Part shown: positions 21,149 to 32,374 of the stretch, piece by piece
How positions within the stretch are numbered: position 1 is the stretch's first letter
How the letters are laid out: every line of letters starts with the position of its first letter
From: Tetrastigma voinierianum
Taxonomy: Eukaryota; Streptophyta; Magnoliopsida; Vitales; Vitaceae
Assembly (NCBI GenBank): GCA_016808115.1
Contig: JAEQBH010004576.1
Span: 1 to 64,000, forward strand
DNA length: 64,000 nt
Direction: 5' to 3'
Made by a program: the position numbers and the translations under genes
Notes under the pieces: generated by a model
The model's input: only the letters and a program-made list of their open reading frames with translations
What the model was told of the DNA's origin: nothing
Database searches by the model: none

Positions 21149-21613
21149 AGGCAAACTCCATCAATTTAAGAAAAGGCGCCTATGAGAGAGAAACCCCACC
21201 TCTCCTTCAGGCCTTTAACGACCAAAGGATAGAATACCACATGTGCATAATAACTCTTTATTGTCCCTTGCGACTGATGTTTTTATCTTTTAATCTCTAC
21301 TTTATTTGTAGACTTTACATTAAGTATTGGTAATTTTTGTTATATTACTTTTCAATTAAGTTCTCACATAAGCATTAATTTGTCTTGTGGAGGGTTAGGG
21401 TTCAAGTCCCAACTAGGACGAAATTAATCTATAAAAACAAACTAAGTATTAATTTGTGCAATTTAATTACTTGGTTTTTGAATTGTTGAAAGAGTTGTGT
21501 ATCTTTTAGTTATTCTGGATCTCTTTAAACATAGAAAGAAGCTTTGTTGCTTTTAATTCATTATGTCAGTACAATCCATAGAGTACTAAAAGCTTGAAGA
21601 TTATCATGTGCAG
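21149..21613. other. remainder of MED15 intron 1
   Basis: AT-rich intron DNA ending in a ...TCATGTGCAG acceptor at 21613. At 21397-21412 GGGTTCAAGTCCCAAC resembles a tRNA B box, but no A box is visible, so a SINE is not called. Confidence 0.5.
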
Positions 21614-21725
21614 AATTGGGACATTAGTGAAAAGCTTTCCATCATCTAAGCAATGGGCTTTATCTGAGGTTAAGAATATTGCTGTGCAGTTTGAGAATAA
21701 GATTTATAACACTGCAACAAGCCAG
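21614..21725 (+). CDS. MED15: MED15 exon 2 (KIX domain)
   Basis: 112 bases giving IIGTLVKSFPSSKQWALSEV then KNIAVQFENKIYNTATSQ, with a GTACAT donor at 21726. The plant MED15 KIX domain has MDTLKRHLP.SGQEGL.EL.KIA.RFEEKI(Y/F).AATSQ, so helices 1 and 2 are clear. The LP-SGQEGL loop is diverged (FPSSKQWAL). Confidence 0.9.
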
Positions 21726-22230
21726 GTACATTCATTACATGGGCATTGTCAGATTTTTATAATCTTTATTTGCATTAGTAATTGGTTATTTATCTTTTTC
21801 AACTGACACTTAACTCATGGAAGCCTTAATTATTGCTTTGCATCAAGGAACTTGTTTATGTTGTATTTCCTTGTTTTATTTCAGTCTCAAGAAGTCTCCT
21901 TTTCATTGTGATGCCTAAAAACTGTGTTATGAATTATTAGTTCTAACTAATGCACTCTATTTGATGCACTCTACGACATTGCTTGAATTTTAATTTCAAA
22001 TGCTACTATGGCTATTTCCTCACAAATGAAGTTATGTATTCTTTTTACTTTTTGTTTTTCTAGTCTTCCTTCTCAACATCTTCATCCTCATTTTATGAAT
22101 TATATTCTATAGTGAATGTGAAGATTTTGTGAACTTTATAGTTTCTAATTCATGTTTGTGTTGTTTGAATATTTTATGCATATAAGAAAGACTACACACT
22201 CCTGTTTAGTACTTCATGATGCATGGATTT

Positions 22231-25200
22231 TGTGACGCCCCAACTCGGGGGTCCGTTGACAATCCGTCAACTCGCGGAATACATGTAGCCATTGAGTATC
22301 TGTCACCACAAATGGTATCTCTCTACACGAGACTCAAACATGAGTAAAAATAGCCCTGTCGGGCCCATGCATCCATACTACTTCAAAATATAACCAACTA
22401 TATTACAATAGTTTCAGAGTTAACTACACTCTTATACAAGCGTAAGACGAGAAAATCGATTTTCTCGAGAGCAAAAGCAAGTAATTTTGATAAAAATCGA
22501 GAATTTATTCTCTAGGTCTCGGATGGCTGAGCGGATTTCACCGTTGGAATCGTCTCGCGAGAAATCTAGCTGAACACGTCGAATTTCGTGGGTCGAGACA
22601 ATCGAATTTGCACGTTTCAGTATCGCGTTGAGTCTTGTCAAAATGACGTGTGATGTGAAAGTCGCATAACATGTTCTAATGTTACTTATGTTGCATGAAT
22701 AGAGAAATGATGGAAATGGACGGCCGAGATAGTGCAAAGTGTAAAAACTGGGGAAAGAAGGAACATAGATGTCATTAATGGAAAGTTTAAATGGAAAAAA
22801 AGACAAAAGAGCTACAGTGACTAACTCAAAAGAACCATCGGCAATAAATGGGAAAAAAAGAAAAGGTAGAGCTCACGGTTTGTGATATCTTTTAGAGAGA
22901 GAAAACTTCTCTCTAAGATTTTGGGAAGTCCATTGTCCGAAATACTTCGGAATGAAGGAGAGGTTGCTCTACTTGAACCCAGCCAGCGTGGGCTCGATTT
23001 TGGGGAGTTTGATATTCAGGTAATTGGGGTTTCATCCTACTTGAGTTTTACACTTTGTTTAAGTGTTTTATGATGTTTCGGTTGGTTTAAGGCCTTGAAC
23101 GGCCGTTTGATCGATTCCCAGATCTTGGGCAGGGGTGTAAATTTAGACACCCATTTGGACGGTCAGAGTGATTGTCCGCGGTATTTTGGAGTTCTTAATA
23201 TTGAAGTGTGCTATAGATTGTATTATGATGTGTATGAGGCGGGAAATGGCCATGAAATTCGAGTTCTGAAAGTGGAGCCGGAGTGTTGGTTAGTAGTAGT
23301 GAGCAGTGGCTTCGAGGGGTTTCTTGTTCACGTGAATAGTGTTCATGAAATATTTTTGTGAAATAATGTGTTTGGTTGAGTAATTCAAATTGAATTGCTC
23401 GTGGTTGTTAATTAGTCCACGCGAGCTAATTTTTGATGTAATGGATTGTGAAATTGCATAACATGTTTGTGTGACTAAATTATGTAAATGTATATCATGT
23501 TATATATGTTTGCATGTGTAATATAAATTGTATTGGAATTGGCGTCGTAATTCAGCATGTGCGGTAAGGGCACCTAGGATGATAGGGTGAGTGCATGAGG
23601 TGGTTTAATGAGAGGATTGTTTCGAAGGGTTTGACTAATAATAAATGTGAGAAGTGTGTCCATTACAATATCGGAGGGTAGTCCATATAGCGTATCAATC
23701 GTCGGGTCGCTGATTGATATACATTGGAGGGTTGTCCGCTAGATTATCGGTCGGTCCAGCTACTTATATCGGAGGGTTGTCGCATGATTAAAAACAAATG
23801 CGCTGTTTTGAAATAATGTTTCTCATACGTGGCTTAGGCAAGTGTGAGGGAGTCGGTGAGGACTCGGGGTATGAGTTGATCATGTAGACATTCAAGTAGG
23901 ATCACGCATTTACTTGAATGTATGTTTTCATTTGAGCATTGCATATGCGCCAGGTGGAGAGTAACCCGTTTAGGGTGATTCCCTTTATTAATTATTAGCT
24001 CACCCTGTTGAGAGAATTATATTATTTCAGGTACAGGGAGCGCACGAGAAGACGGCTCATCATAGAGGCCGCTTTAGAAGAAAGTCGGGTTGTGACTTTG
24101 GTTTTATGATGTATTACATGTATTAGAATTCTAGAATTTTAATATATGTTGTATAAATGGGGTGAACTCTTGTAACTATGGTATATAGTTAGTACGTTTA
24201 TAGTATTGTTTTATGGTAGTAGCGTTTTTACTCATGTTATATATTATATTAGATACATTTTGGGACCCGATTTGTTCTTTGGATAGAACAAAATCTGAGG
24301 CTGCACTTGCAGATTTTAAGTGGGAGATGTCGGGTCACTCGACATTCACGAGTGTTTCCGCGGGTTTACTGGTAGTCAATGGACCCCCGGGATTTGGGGC
24401 GTCACACAAACATGTTTTACAAAAATATATAAACAAAGCCACATGTTGCTTTCAACCTCAAGCGGCCTCACAGTGTGCCAGATCTTCTGAATACTCCTTG
24501 TGCACGAAGGGTTAGAGCGCGGGGTGAGCAATGCCAGTGGTTGAATTTTCATACGTTAGGTTCTCGCTGAGTCTTCGTGGTAGTGGCTTAGCGTTCAGAG
24601 TAAAACATACTGAGTCCACTATTTAGGAAATGTCTATATGTTATGGATGAGAATGTGATACAACCATTCCCATATCTCGAGCCCTCACTGACTCCCTCAC
24701 GCGTAATAAGCGAGTGTGAGAAAACCTTTGTTTTTCAAAATAAAGGTTTTGTTCACGAAACATAATACCCGATTTCGATAAATTCTATTGGACAACTCTC
24801 CGAGGTGGAATTGTTGGATAACTCTTGAGAAATGATCGTGGTCATCCTCCGAGATGAGCTTGTTAGACCCGACTCCGAGAAATGGTGTCGGAAAATCTTA
24901 TATAAATTGTTGTGACCATGTTTTTTCATGTCATGCACTCATGCATTTCTAAGAGTTGCAGGTGCATATGAAATCTGATATGTCATTTACAATAATTCAT
25001 GTTAATATATCGCGCATCGTATATTAACGAAAATCATACATAAACAACATGTTATTCATTCGCGTAATAACACGAAATTAGCTCACATGAGCTAATAAGC
25101 GATCCAAGCAGTTCATCTTGGGCGCGAAGAATCACATGAAGGCCAGCCAATGAGTCACATGAACAGTCAGTACGCGGTCTCGGGTATCATGGGCGGCTCC

Positions 25201-25910
25201 CCAAAGTTTCACTGCCATTGATCTTTGGAGGCGGAATACGGCCATCCCGGCCTCAGAAGATATCCCCATCCATTAAAATGACTCTAGTCAAAGAATAAAT
25301 CAAGTGTAAGAAAACCCCTACCTCCCGAGTCGAAACTCCACACACATCTATACCCACGCGCAGCTCGCAGCTGGGGATCAACTTCGCTCGTTCGCCGGAT
25401 CCACGCATCGATCGTCGGAAAATCTAGAGAGAAGGTAGAGCTTCTCTCTCTAAAAGCTCTTTCTTTCTCCCTCTTTCTCTCTCTGTCTCTCTTTTTCCCT
25501 CCCAAACCGGTTGGGAGAAGATAGGGTCAAGTGAGATGTCCTCTTATTTCCGCCACATGCCACTCTCATCGGCTCATCGATTACACCCTATCCACTTATC
25601 CATCTACCACGATTTCCATCAACTCACAAGGTGCCATTTCGTCATACTCACACTGGTACTCATCGTTGATCAATTCTCTCCACTCGACATGTGTCTCATC
25701 TTTTAGCCACTCAAAATGTCAAGTGTCTTGCACCACGCGCTCGAAAACAAATTGGACAGCCGACCGACGAAATTCGCGTGGTGGTTAGATTTTCACGGCA
25801 TCGATTCCAACGCGGTTCAAGCTGGCCATCCGAGATCGTAAAATTCTGATTTTGACTAAAATTACCATTTTACCCTTTTTTAGAAAATTTGAATTTTCTC
25901 GGGTTTTACA
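22231..25910 (-). mobile_element. solo LTR (gypsy-type), split by a second solo LTR
   Basis: The minus-sense LTR begins at 25910 (TGTAAAACCCGAGAAAATTC), runs to 24406, and ends in the detached part 22440-22231 (GGGGCGTCACA in minus sense). Without the insert it is about 1.7 kb. The flanks are GATTT (22226-22230) and AATTT (25911-25915), a 4/5 match for a duplication. There is no gag or pol. It lies in MED15 intron 2. The same family appears at 40925-43266 and 63239-64000. Confidence 0.7.
22441..24405 (+). mobile_element. inner solo LTR, opposite orientation
   Basis: Starts CGTAAGACGAGAAAATCG, corresponding to TGTAAAACCCGAGAAAATTC of the outer copy, and ends GGATTTGGGGCGTCAC. Its interior (CTCGGATGGCTGAGC, TCTAGAGAG-like and GAGGGAGTCGGTGAGGACTC blocks) is the reverse complement of 24500-25850. 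The flanks ACAAG (22436-22440) and ACAAA (24406-24410) match 4/5. Confidence 0.7.
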
Positions 25911-25951
25911 AATTTTCTGTATATATGAACTTTTTACCTTTTTTTTTTCAG

Positions 25952-26068
25952 AAGGATTATATTCAAAGGATATCCGGGAAGATGTCATCAATAGATAGAG
26001 CACTGCATCATAGCCTAATGTTTTGCCATCAAACTCAGTTGATACTAAGACAATTTCTACAGATACAG
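25952..26068 (+). pseudogene. MED15: MED15 exon 3 (end of KIX), frameshifted
   Basis: Starts KDYIQRISGKMSSID after a T-rich tract and CAG at 25951. The homologous continuation LPSNSVDTKTISTDTG lies in another frame from about 26015 and would join exon 4 in the correct phase (one leftover G). The exon is 117 bases where 118 would keep the frame, so one base appears lost around 25990-26015. Donor GTAGTG at 26069. Confidence 0.85.
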
Positions 26069-26417
26069 GTAGTGAAATGGAAAATAAAAGTTTCCTAAGA
26101 TGTGTGATAGGAACAGCAGTAGTCATGATTTGTTATATCATCGGCTTTTCATATTTACACTCAATCGTGGATATGCAGTTGGGCTTTTTGGTTGTCTATT
26201 GGCTTTTGCTTCATTTCTGTTCTGACTATACACAATTTTGGAGGTTAATTCATCCTCCTTGTGCTTATTTAACTTATGACATAATGAAATGTTGTTTCAT
26301 CAAAGGTTTCTCAAAGCGATCTAAGTTATTGCTTCTATGTGAATGTTCATTGTATTAATGCTTACCTGAATTTTCATTCCTCTTAACTTGTCTGCTTTGC
26401 TTGTTTATTTTGAATAG

Positions 26418-27602
26418 CTTCTCATAGTGTCCGTACTGAAGTCCTTGAGCAAGGGCAATCATCTTTGGCTCCATTGTCTAATCAGTCTCAAGCACACCAA
26501 GAACTGCTCTCCCAGAACCTTCTTCACAGTACTGGTGCATCTTCTAGAGGGCGGAATTCTTGTATGTTTATCATCTGTAGTACCATATGACCAGTTTAAC
26601 TAAATTCTGCCAAATGTTGTTGGCCAGGATAGCCAATTACAACTGTCTGGAATTTTACCAGGCTTGGTAAAGAAGTCGGCGGGACAAAGGGTATCTTTCA
26701 ATAATGATGCAAATTCTTGGAGGCAGGTGCAAGAACAAGAAGATTTTCTTCAGCCTGTGACCCAGCAGCAATTTCAGAGTCCACAACAATTTCGTAGCAA
26801 GCAGCAATTGCAACATCAGATTCCGAGTCAGAAATTCAAGCAGGAAAGTATCACAGAGTCATCCATTCAAACTTCTCATGCCCAGAAACAACAGCAGCAG
26901 CAGGCTTTATTACAGCCTAGTCAGCTATTATCTTCTCAGCAATTTGTTATACAGATCTCTCCCATTATGGATATTTCACACGCTCTGGTCTTCCACAGCA
27001 GTCTTCTGTTCAACTGCAAACAAAATCTTTGCTTCAGCAACATCCACAATTAGTTGTCAGGCAACAGCAACAAACGCCACAGGCTCTTGTCATTCATCAT
27101 CAAAGAACAGTGATGCAACAACCAGATGGGTTGGTTGGCCAGCACTTCAAACATTCATCCCAGAACCTGCCGTTATCAGGCCAGCATAACAACCAGTCAA
27201 AGCAACAGCAGCAGCACTTAGTCCGACTAGGTAATGTTTGTGGACTACAACAGAAGAAATTGTTTGGAGGTCAATCAGGTGACTCTGGCATGCTGTCTAA
27301 TCAGCTTTCATTGCCTATGTCTCAACTGCCTATGTCTCAACAAGCTAAGGTTCCAGTGAGGGAGCCAACGCAGCTGACTGCTTCTTCTTCCTTGCCAACC
27401 AAAGGGCAGCAATCACAATCTCACCCATCAGAGATGCAATTAAAATTTGAAAATCAATTACAGCAAGAAAACGTGCTGCAGAATCCAATTTTGTCACAGA
27501 AAAATATACAGCAACGGCATCAAACATCAAGCACCTTGCTTGAGTCACATGTAACCGAGCAGTTTCAATCTCAACAAGCCCAAACAGAGGCATTATCCGC
27601 AT
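26418..27602 (+). pseudogene. MED15: MED15 exon 4 (Gln-rich coactivator region), frame-broken
   Basis: Opens SHSVRTEVLEQGQSSLAPLS then HQELLSQNLLHSTG, as in plant MED15, and reaches a TGA near 26585. Homology resumes in another frame as LPNVVGQDSQLQLSGILPGL (about 26610) and runs through a Gln-rich stretch (QQQFQSPQQFRSKQQLQHQI). It shifts again near 26980 to QSSVQLQTKSLLQQHPQLVV and ends QSQQAQTEALSA before a GTTAAC donor at 27603. Codon use (CAG/CAA) and low complexity fit the MED15 disordered middle region. At least two frameshifts and one stop. Confidence 0.85.
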
Positions 27603-28087
27603 GTTAACAGTTATGCGTTTCTACCATTCTTTGATGCATGATTGTTCGGCTTGGTATGCACATATTTGCATCATTTATTTATTTTTATATTTCCCTCAGC
27701 CTAGATGTAGATTTAAGTCATCAGTTTATTGTAGGCCTTTTCCTGTGCTACAGTGACATATTAGAAAGCTATTGCTTTTTAGATAACTAAAATAGAGGCT
27801 TTTTTTGGTCTTCTACTTTTATGCTTCACTCACTTGTTTCTTATTTGAAGGGGGTATCTGAAGTCAATTGAACTTTCTTTTTGGTTGATTTAGTGAAGGA
27901 GGTATATTAAGTCAAATACTTCCTTTTTGGTCATCATTTTATATTAACCTAGCATTTTCGATTTTGTTATGTTTACCATTCAATTTATAAGGATGGAGAT
28001 ATAGTTTCCAGAGATTCAATGGGTTAGCACAAAAGCCTTCTCTTGAAGAAGAGAAAAAAGAATGGTTCAAAGGATCCACAAAGAGAT

Positions 28088-28240
28088 CCTTGTGGCTGCG
28101 CTCAAGTGGCAAAGGGTTGGGTGGGAAAGTTGGCATTTCTTAGTTCAAGCCCCAAGAGGCCCTCGAAGGGAGAGTGACCCTAGAGAGAAGTTGTAGAGAG
28201 ATGATGATACAGCTGAATAATGCACCCATGTAGCAAAGGA
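28088..28240 (+). repeat. candidate tRNA-derived SINE
   Basis: TGTGGCTGCGCTCAAGTGG (about 28092) resembles an A box and AGTTCAAGCCCC (28142-28153) resembles a B box, about 50 bp apart, followed by a simple repeat. No target duplication was established. Confidence 0.35.
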
Positions 28241-28244
28241 AAAT

Positions 28245-28246
<2 letters not shown>

Positions 28247-28281
<35 letters not shown>
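28247..28281. repeat. (AG)n microsatellite
   Basis: About 17 AG units in MED15 intron 4. Confidence 0.95.
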
Positions 28282-28282
<1 letters not shown>

Positions 28283-28539
28283 TTAAGGATAATATCATTA
28301 ATTTGGAAAGAGTTCATAGATTGGGTCTTGGAAGTTTTGGTTCTTTGACTTGTTCAAGATTATTTTATGTAAATTTTTTCTTTCTAACCCTCACAATCGT
28401 GTATTCAACTCTTTCTTTCTAGACATTTTCCTTTGATTATGAAAGTCTCACTTAAGGTAAAGGCTTTAGGATGACTTATGACCTATAAAAAGGTTAATAC
28501 CAATTATTTGGTATTGTTGAAGATGTTTCAGAAAGTTCT

Positions 28540-28808
28540 TGTTAAAGGCATGATATTCATATTAAACCAAAATCTTACAAGCTTGAGCTTTTAGGAAAGT
28601 TGGTAGTTTAACATGTTATTAGAGCTTGGTTTGGCAAGAGGTCATGAATTCAAGTCATCTCTCTGCAATTTGATTATTTGCTCCCCATTTGTGTATTTGA
28701 AAGTCCATACTTAGCTTTCATCCCCGCATGAGGCGGGGTGTTAAAGACATGATATTTATTAAAACCAACTTACAAGCTTGAGCTTTTAGGAAAGTTGGTA
28801 GTATAACA
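28540..28808 (+). mobile_element. TRIM retrotransposon, copy 2
   Basis: 269 bp. Repeats 28540-28613 (TGTTAAAGGCATGATATT...TTTAACA) and 28739-28808. The first is followed by TGTTATTAGAGC, a mutated TGGTATCAGAGC primer site; the second is preceded by GAGGCGGGG. GTTCT (28535-28539) is repeated exactly at 28809-28813. Same family and same orientation as copy 1. Confidence 0.9.
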
Positions 28809-28813
28809 GTTCT

Positions 28814-29349
28814 CAAATGCATATAGTTTTGTTATGTGGTAAGGAAGCGATGAATTGATTGTTTATCTTGTTTTATACTCTTTGGCATGGCTTTTTAAGT
28901 GTTCTCTAAGTGTTTAAGTATTTAGTAAGATGATAGGAATGCCAAAATTTTACACTGGATGGAGTATTGTGGGGAGGCTTCATAGAATATGGTCTACTTC
29001 TCTCCACTTACTAGACCTCCTTTAAATCACCATTTGTGATTGGTTGAGGGAGAGTTCACAAAAGGCTAGCCATGTGAAAAAGGCAAACGGTGGGAGGTTT
29101 GCTCCAAATCAACACCACCTATATCTAGCTCGGGTCATTTATTTTTATATCGTTATTCATCATTCAAAGGAAGGTGAGTTTCTTGCTTGAGAAGATTTAA
29201 AGGAACCTTTTGTGGCAAGGTGGAGTTCTAAAGAAACCATTCTCGTGACACAAGGATTACTAAGGAAAATGGAAAATGTTGATTTGAAATTAAAAGATCT
29301 TTCTATCTGATGAATCTCTTTCTTTTCTATCTTCAATGAATTCATTTTG
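28814..29349. other. intron 4 DNA without recognised features
   Basis: AT-rich. No ORF, repeat or conserved motif that I can support. Confidence 0.4.
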
Positions 29350-29945
29350 GCAAGTGGAATCGGGTGCTTGTAATCGAGTTAATCAAGGAAAAAATTGTAT
29401 TTTTCATTAATCATAAACCACCTATTTATATACAAGACAATCCCAAACCAAATAAGAAAGAATAATAAAGTTTCCTAACTTCTATGAATACAAGTTTCCT
29501 TTCTCCCAATTAGTTTCTAATTTACACATCAGAACATTCTCAAGTCAAGCATAGATGTTAATCATGCCCAACTTGTTACAAAGATAACTAACCCGATCCC
29601 CACTCAAAGGTTTGTGAAAATATCTCCTAACCGTTCTCTAGTCTTTACGTATCCTATAGAGATCAACCCCAACCAGATTCATCACGGAAAAAAAAATGAC
29701 ACCCATCTTATTGTTTTACCGCTCATGAAAAACTTTCCGCATATGCATGACAACTCGTTATCACACCAAAGCTTTGTCGCACCGAAGTTTCGATGCCCAC
29801 TTCCTCGATCAATAATCGACGATCCACATGATCCGCGATACAATGACAGCCATGGTCAGCTCGCCACCGATCTACAAGCCTATGCGTCCCCGGTTTTCGA
29901 TCCAACACCGCACGCCCTCTTTGTCCATTTTTCAAAAGATAGATA
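29350..29945 (-). mobile_element. remnant of a minus-strand copia (RNase H end and LTR)
   Basis: In minus sense (29900-29560) the sequence runs VRQSFGVITSCHAYAESF (the CDN..A..IA.NPVFHERTKH region, frame-broken), GYVKTREWLGDIFTNL (normally ..L.DIFTK.L) and then a short LTR-like, TATA-bearing block at 29540-29370 (TATTTATATACAAG on the + strand). The 5' parts are absent: the plus-strand Ale element begins at its right edge. Confidence 0.55.
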
Positions 29946-30069
29946 CTTTTAGATTCTTTTTTATTTTTCGTTAAAGTTCAACACCATTGAAGCCCCTCTC
30001 ATCATCTGGAGTTGTTTTGTTCCTTCTAAAAGTGCTGATTCCGTTGCTTCTGTGACTCTCTATTGATTT

Positions 30070-30480
30070 CTCATCTATATGGCTGAAAAAGATGTCTCTA
30101 TGGTCGAGAAAGATGTCTTTATGGTTGCGAAAGGTCGACTTTTGACCATTCAGATCTTAAACTCCGCAGATACTTTCGATAAACTCACTGGGAAGCGAAA
30201 ATTATCAATCATGGGTAGATTCTGCAATCTATGGTTTATCAGGGTAATGGTTAGCGAGGATCATCTTACCACTCCGTGACACAAGTATCCTCGGCGACTA
30301 ACGTCCTCAATGGCACAAAATTGATGCTTTACTATGCAATATTCTCCGACAATCTATTGATGCCAAGACTCTATATAATATCAGCCTATAAACTTCACAT
30401 GCCACCGGAATCGTAGAAGAAATTGCACATTCACGATATTCACCGCCTTCTATCGGTAATATCCTCCATTGCTAATTTGG
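30070..30480 (+). pseudogene. Ale copia gag fragment
   Basis: TFDKLTGKRKLSI (about 30170), MGRFCNLWFI, SEDHLTTP (30255), then in other frames WHKIDALLCN, SIDAKTLYNI and AYKLHMPPES. These follow copia gag: KL.G.NY..W......L......EDHL......W...DA...., L..SI......Y......A......W. Confidence 0.65.
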
Positions 30481-30999
30481 AATGAAATTGGGTATATGGA
30501 TATATCTTCTTATGGTGGACAAATGTATGCCCTGCTTAACTTGTATCTATCTGCCAAAGTCTTCTAATACCTGAGACTTCAATCGGGCCCAAGATGGATG
30601 TCTTATGATCATTCTTCGCTTAACTCGTGCCGATGAGAACATCCGAATGATACCCACTGAGCTTTTATTCATACTCGATGAGGCTCGTCGCACGCCATAC
30701 CGCACCGCCACTCATTCCATGCGCCTAAGATTACACCGACACTTCGTGATGGTTTCGCCTCACTGCGATTCCGCAGGTGGACGCAGAGCAACTAAGGTAG
30801 ATCACGTCCTCAATGCACATATTGTCATAAGCTTGGACACACCCGTGATCGATGCTATTAGTTACGTGGCCGACCTCCTCGTACTGCTCATTTGACTTAG
30901 TCTTCTGATCCTTCAACGAGTTCGATTTCTGTCTTAGGGAGCTCATCCACACCTCAAGGGGTCATCCTTATGCCTGACGAATATGAGGAGTGCCTTTGT

Positions 31000-32300
31000 C
31001 TCAAGCAGCCAAATCTTCTTCCATTGCTTCTGTTGCCTAGACCGATAATGTCTCTACTTGCCTTACACACTCATCTGCACCTTGGATCCTTGATATTGGA
31101 GCCTCTGATCATATCTCTAGTAACAAAGACCTTTTTTCTTCTCTTACCTTTCCATCTCCTTTACCTCATTACCCTTAGCTAATGAGCCTCAAACCATACC
31201 GCAGCGCATCGGGTCACTTGTCCCCTCCTCCTTCCTCGCTCTCTTACTCTGTGTTTTATGTTCCTGATTTTCCTTTTAATCTTATTTCCATTAGTAAGTT
31301 GACTTGTGACCTTCATTGTGTACTTACTTTTTCACACAACTCTATAACCTTGTAGGACTCGAGTACGGGGAAGACGATTGGCATAGGACATGAGTCACAA
31401 GGCCTCTTTCACCTTAGCTCGCCTCTTTGTTCCACCGCACTTCGCACGACAACTCTCTCCTCCTCCTAGTTGTCTCGTCATCCAAGTCTTCAAGTTTCTA
31501 AGTCGGTTCCTCATTTTTCTATTTATCTTCACTGAAAAGGAAGTCATGTCACTGGAAACATACTCGTGTCTTGTTCCCAAAGCGTTAGATCCTCGGGACA
31601 AAGTCTCCGTTCAGCTTGTTCACACGATGCTCGGGGGTCCTTCTAAGTCTCGTGTCTACTTTAGGATTTTCGCTACTTTGTTACTTTATAAACGATTATT
31701 CTCGATGTACTGCTATTTTTTAATGAAAACTTGAGCTGAGTTATTTTTTATCTTTAAAAAATTTCATGCTAAAATTCGCACTCAATTCAATATTTCTATT
31801 CGTATTTTACAGTTGATAAGGCAAAGAAATATTTCTCTATGCCATTCTCTTCTTTTATGTTCCTTTCCACTAGGATTCTTACCAATCATCTGAGGCTTAC
31901 ACTCCTCAACATAATCGAGTGGTCGGGTGCATAAGAATCAGCCATTTAGTCAGAGACAACTCACACTCTCCTACTCCATCATACAGTTCCTCAACGTTTT
32001 TAGGGGGGATGCTATCTTAGCTGCATGCTATTTGATTAATCATATGCCATCCTCTGTTGCATGATCGATCCTCATTCTCGTCTTACTACCTAATCTCAAC
32101 CTCTCTTTACCTCCTCCTCGTGTCTGGCGCCAGGTTCGTTTTGTTCATATTCCTCACCTGTATGATAACTTCAGCGTAAAGTCACGGAAAATGCCTTCTG
32201 GGTTATTCGCCTTTTAAAGGTTATCGTTGTTATTCTCCCAACATTAATCACTACTACTTCAGCCGATGTCACCTTCTTCAGGATTCCTCCTTCTCCTCTC
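31000..32300 (+). pseudogene. Ale copia integrase region
   Basis: TIGIGHESQGLFHLSSPLCS (about 31376-31435), LDPRDKVSVQLVHT (31590-31630) and GPSKSRVYFRIFATL (31640-31690), then ISLCHSLLLC-like sequence at 31840 (S.PFSSFM), LLHHTVP and FWGDA-like bits (31970-32010), VFGC.CFVH at 32130, and GYSPFKGYRCY-like bits at 32210. The order agrees with copia integrase, but no catalytic triad can be assembled. Confidence 0.65.
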
Positions 32301-32374
32301 GCAACGTCCTCCTGCTCGTGATGTCTTATCTATCTCTCTTGCTCCAACCATCTCCGCATTTCCTTTTCCACCCA

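Noticed and set aside
21390..21420. tRNA or SINE at GGGTTCAAGTCCCAAC
   Set aside because: B-box-like word only. No A box at the right distance and no cloverleaf.
22231..24406. TIR DNA transposon bounded by TGTGACGCCCC...GGGGCGTCACA
   Set aside because: The two ends belong to two LTRs of one family in opposite orientation. The sequence after 24406 continues the outer LTR to 25910, and other family members (40925, 63239) show an LTR layout.
25284..25505. Arg/Glu-rich 73-codon protein (minus)
   Set aside because: It is within the outer solo LTR and is driven by a CTCTTTCTC-rich low-complexity tract at 25440-25500.
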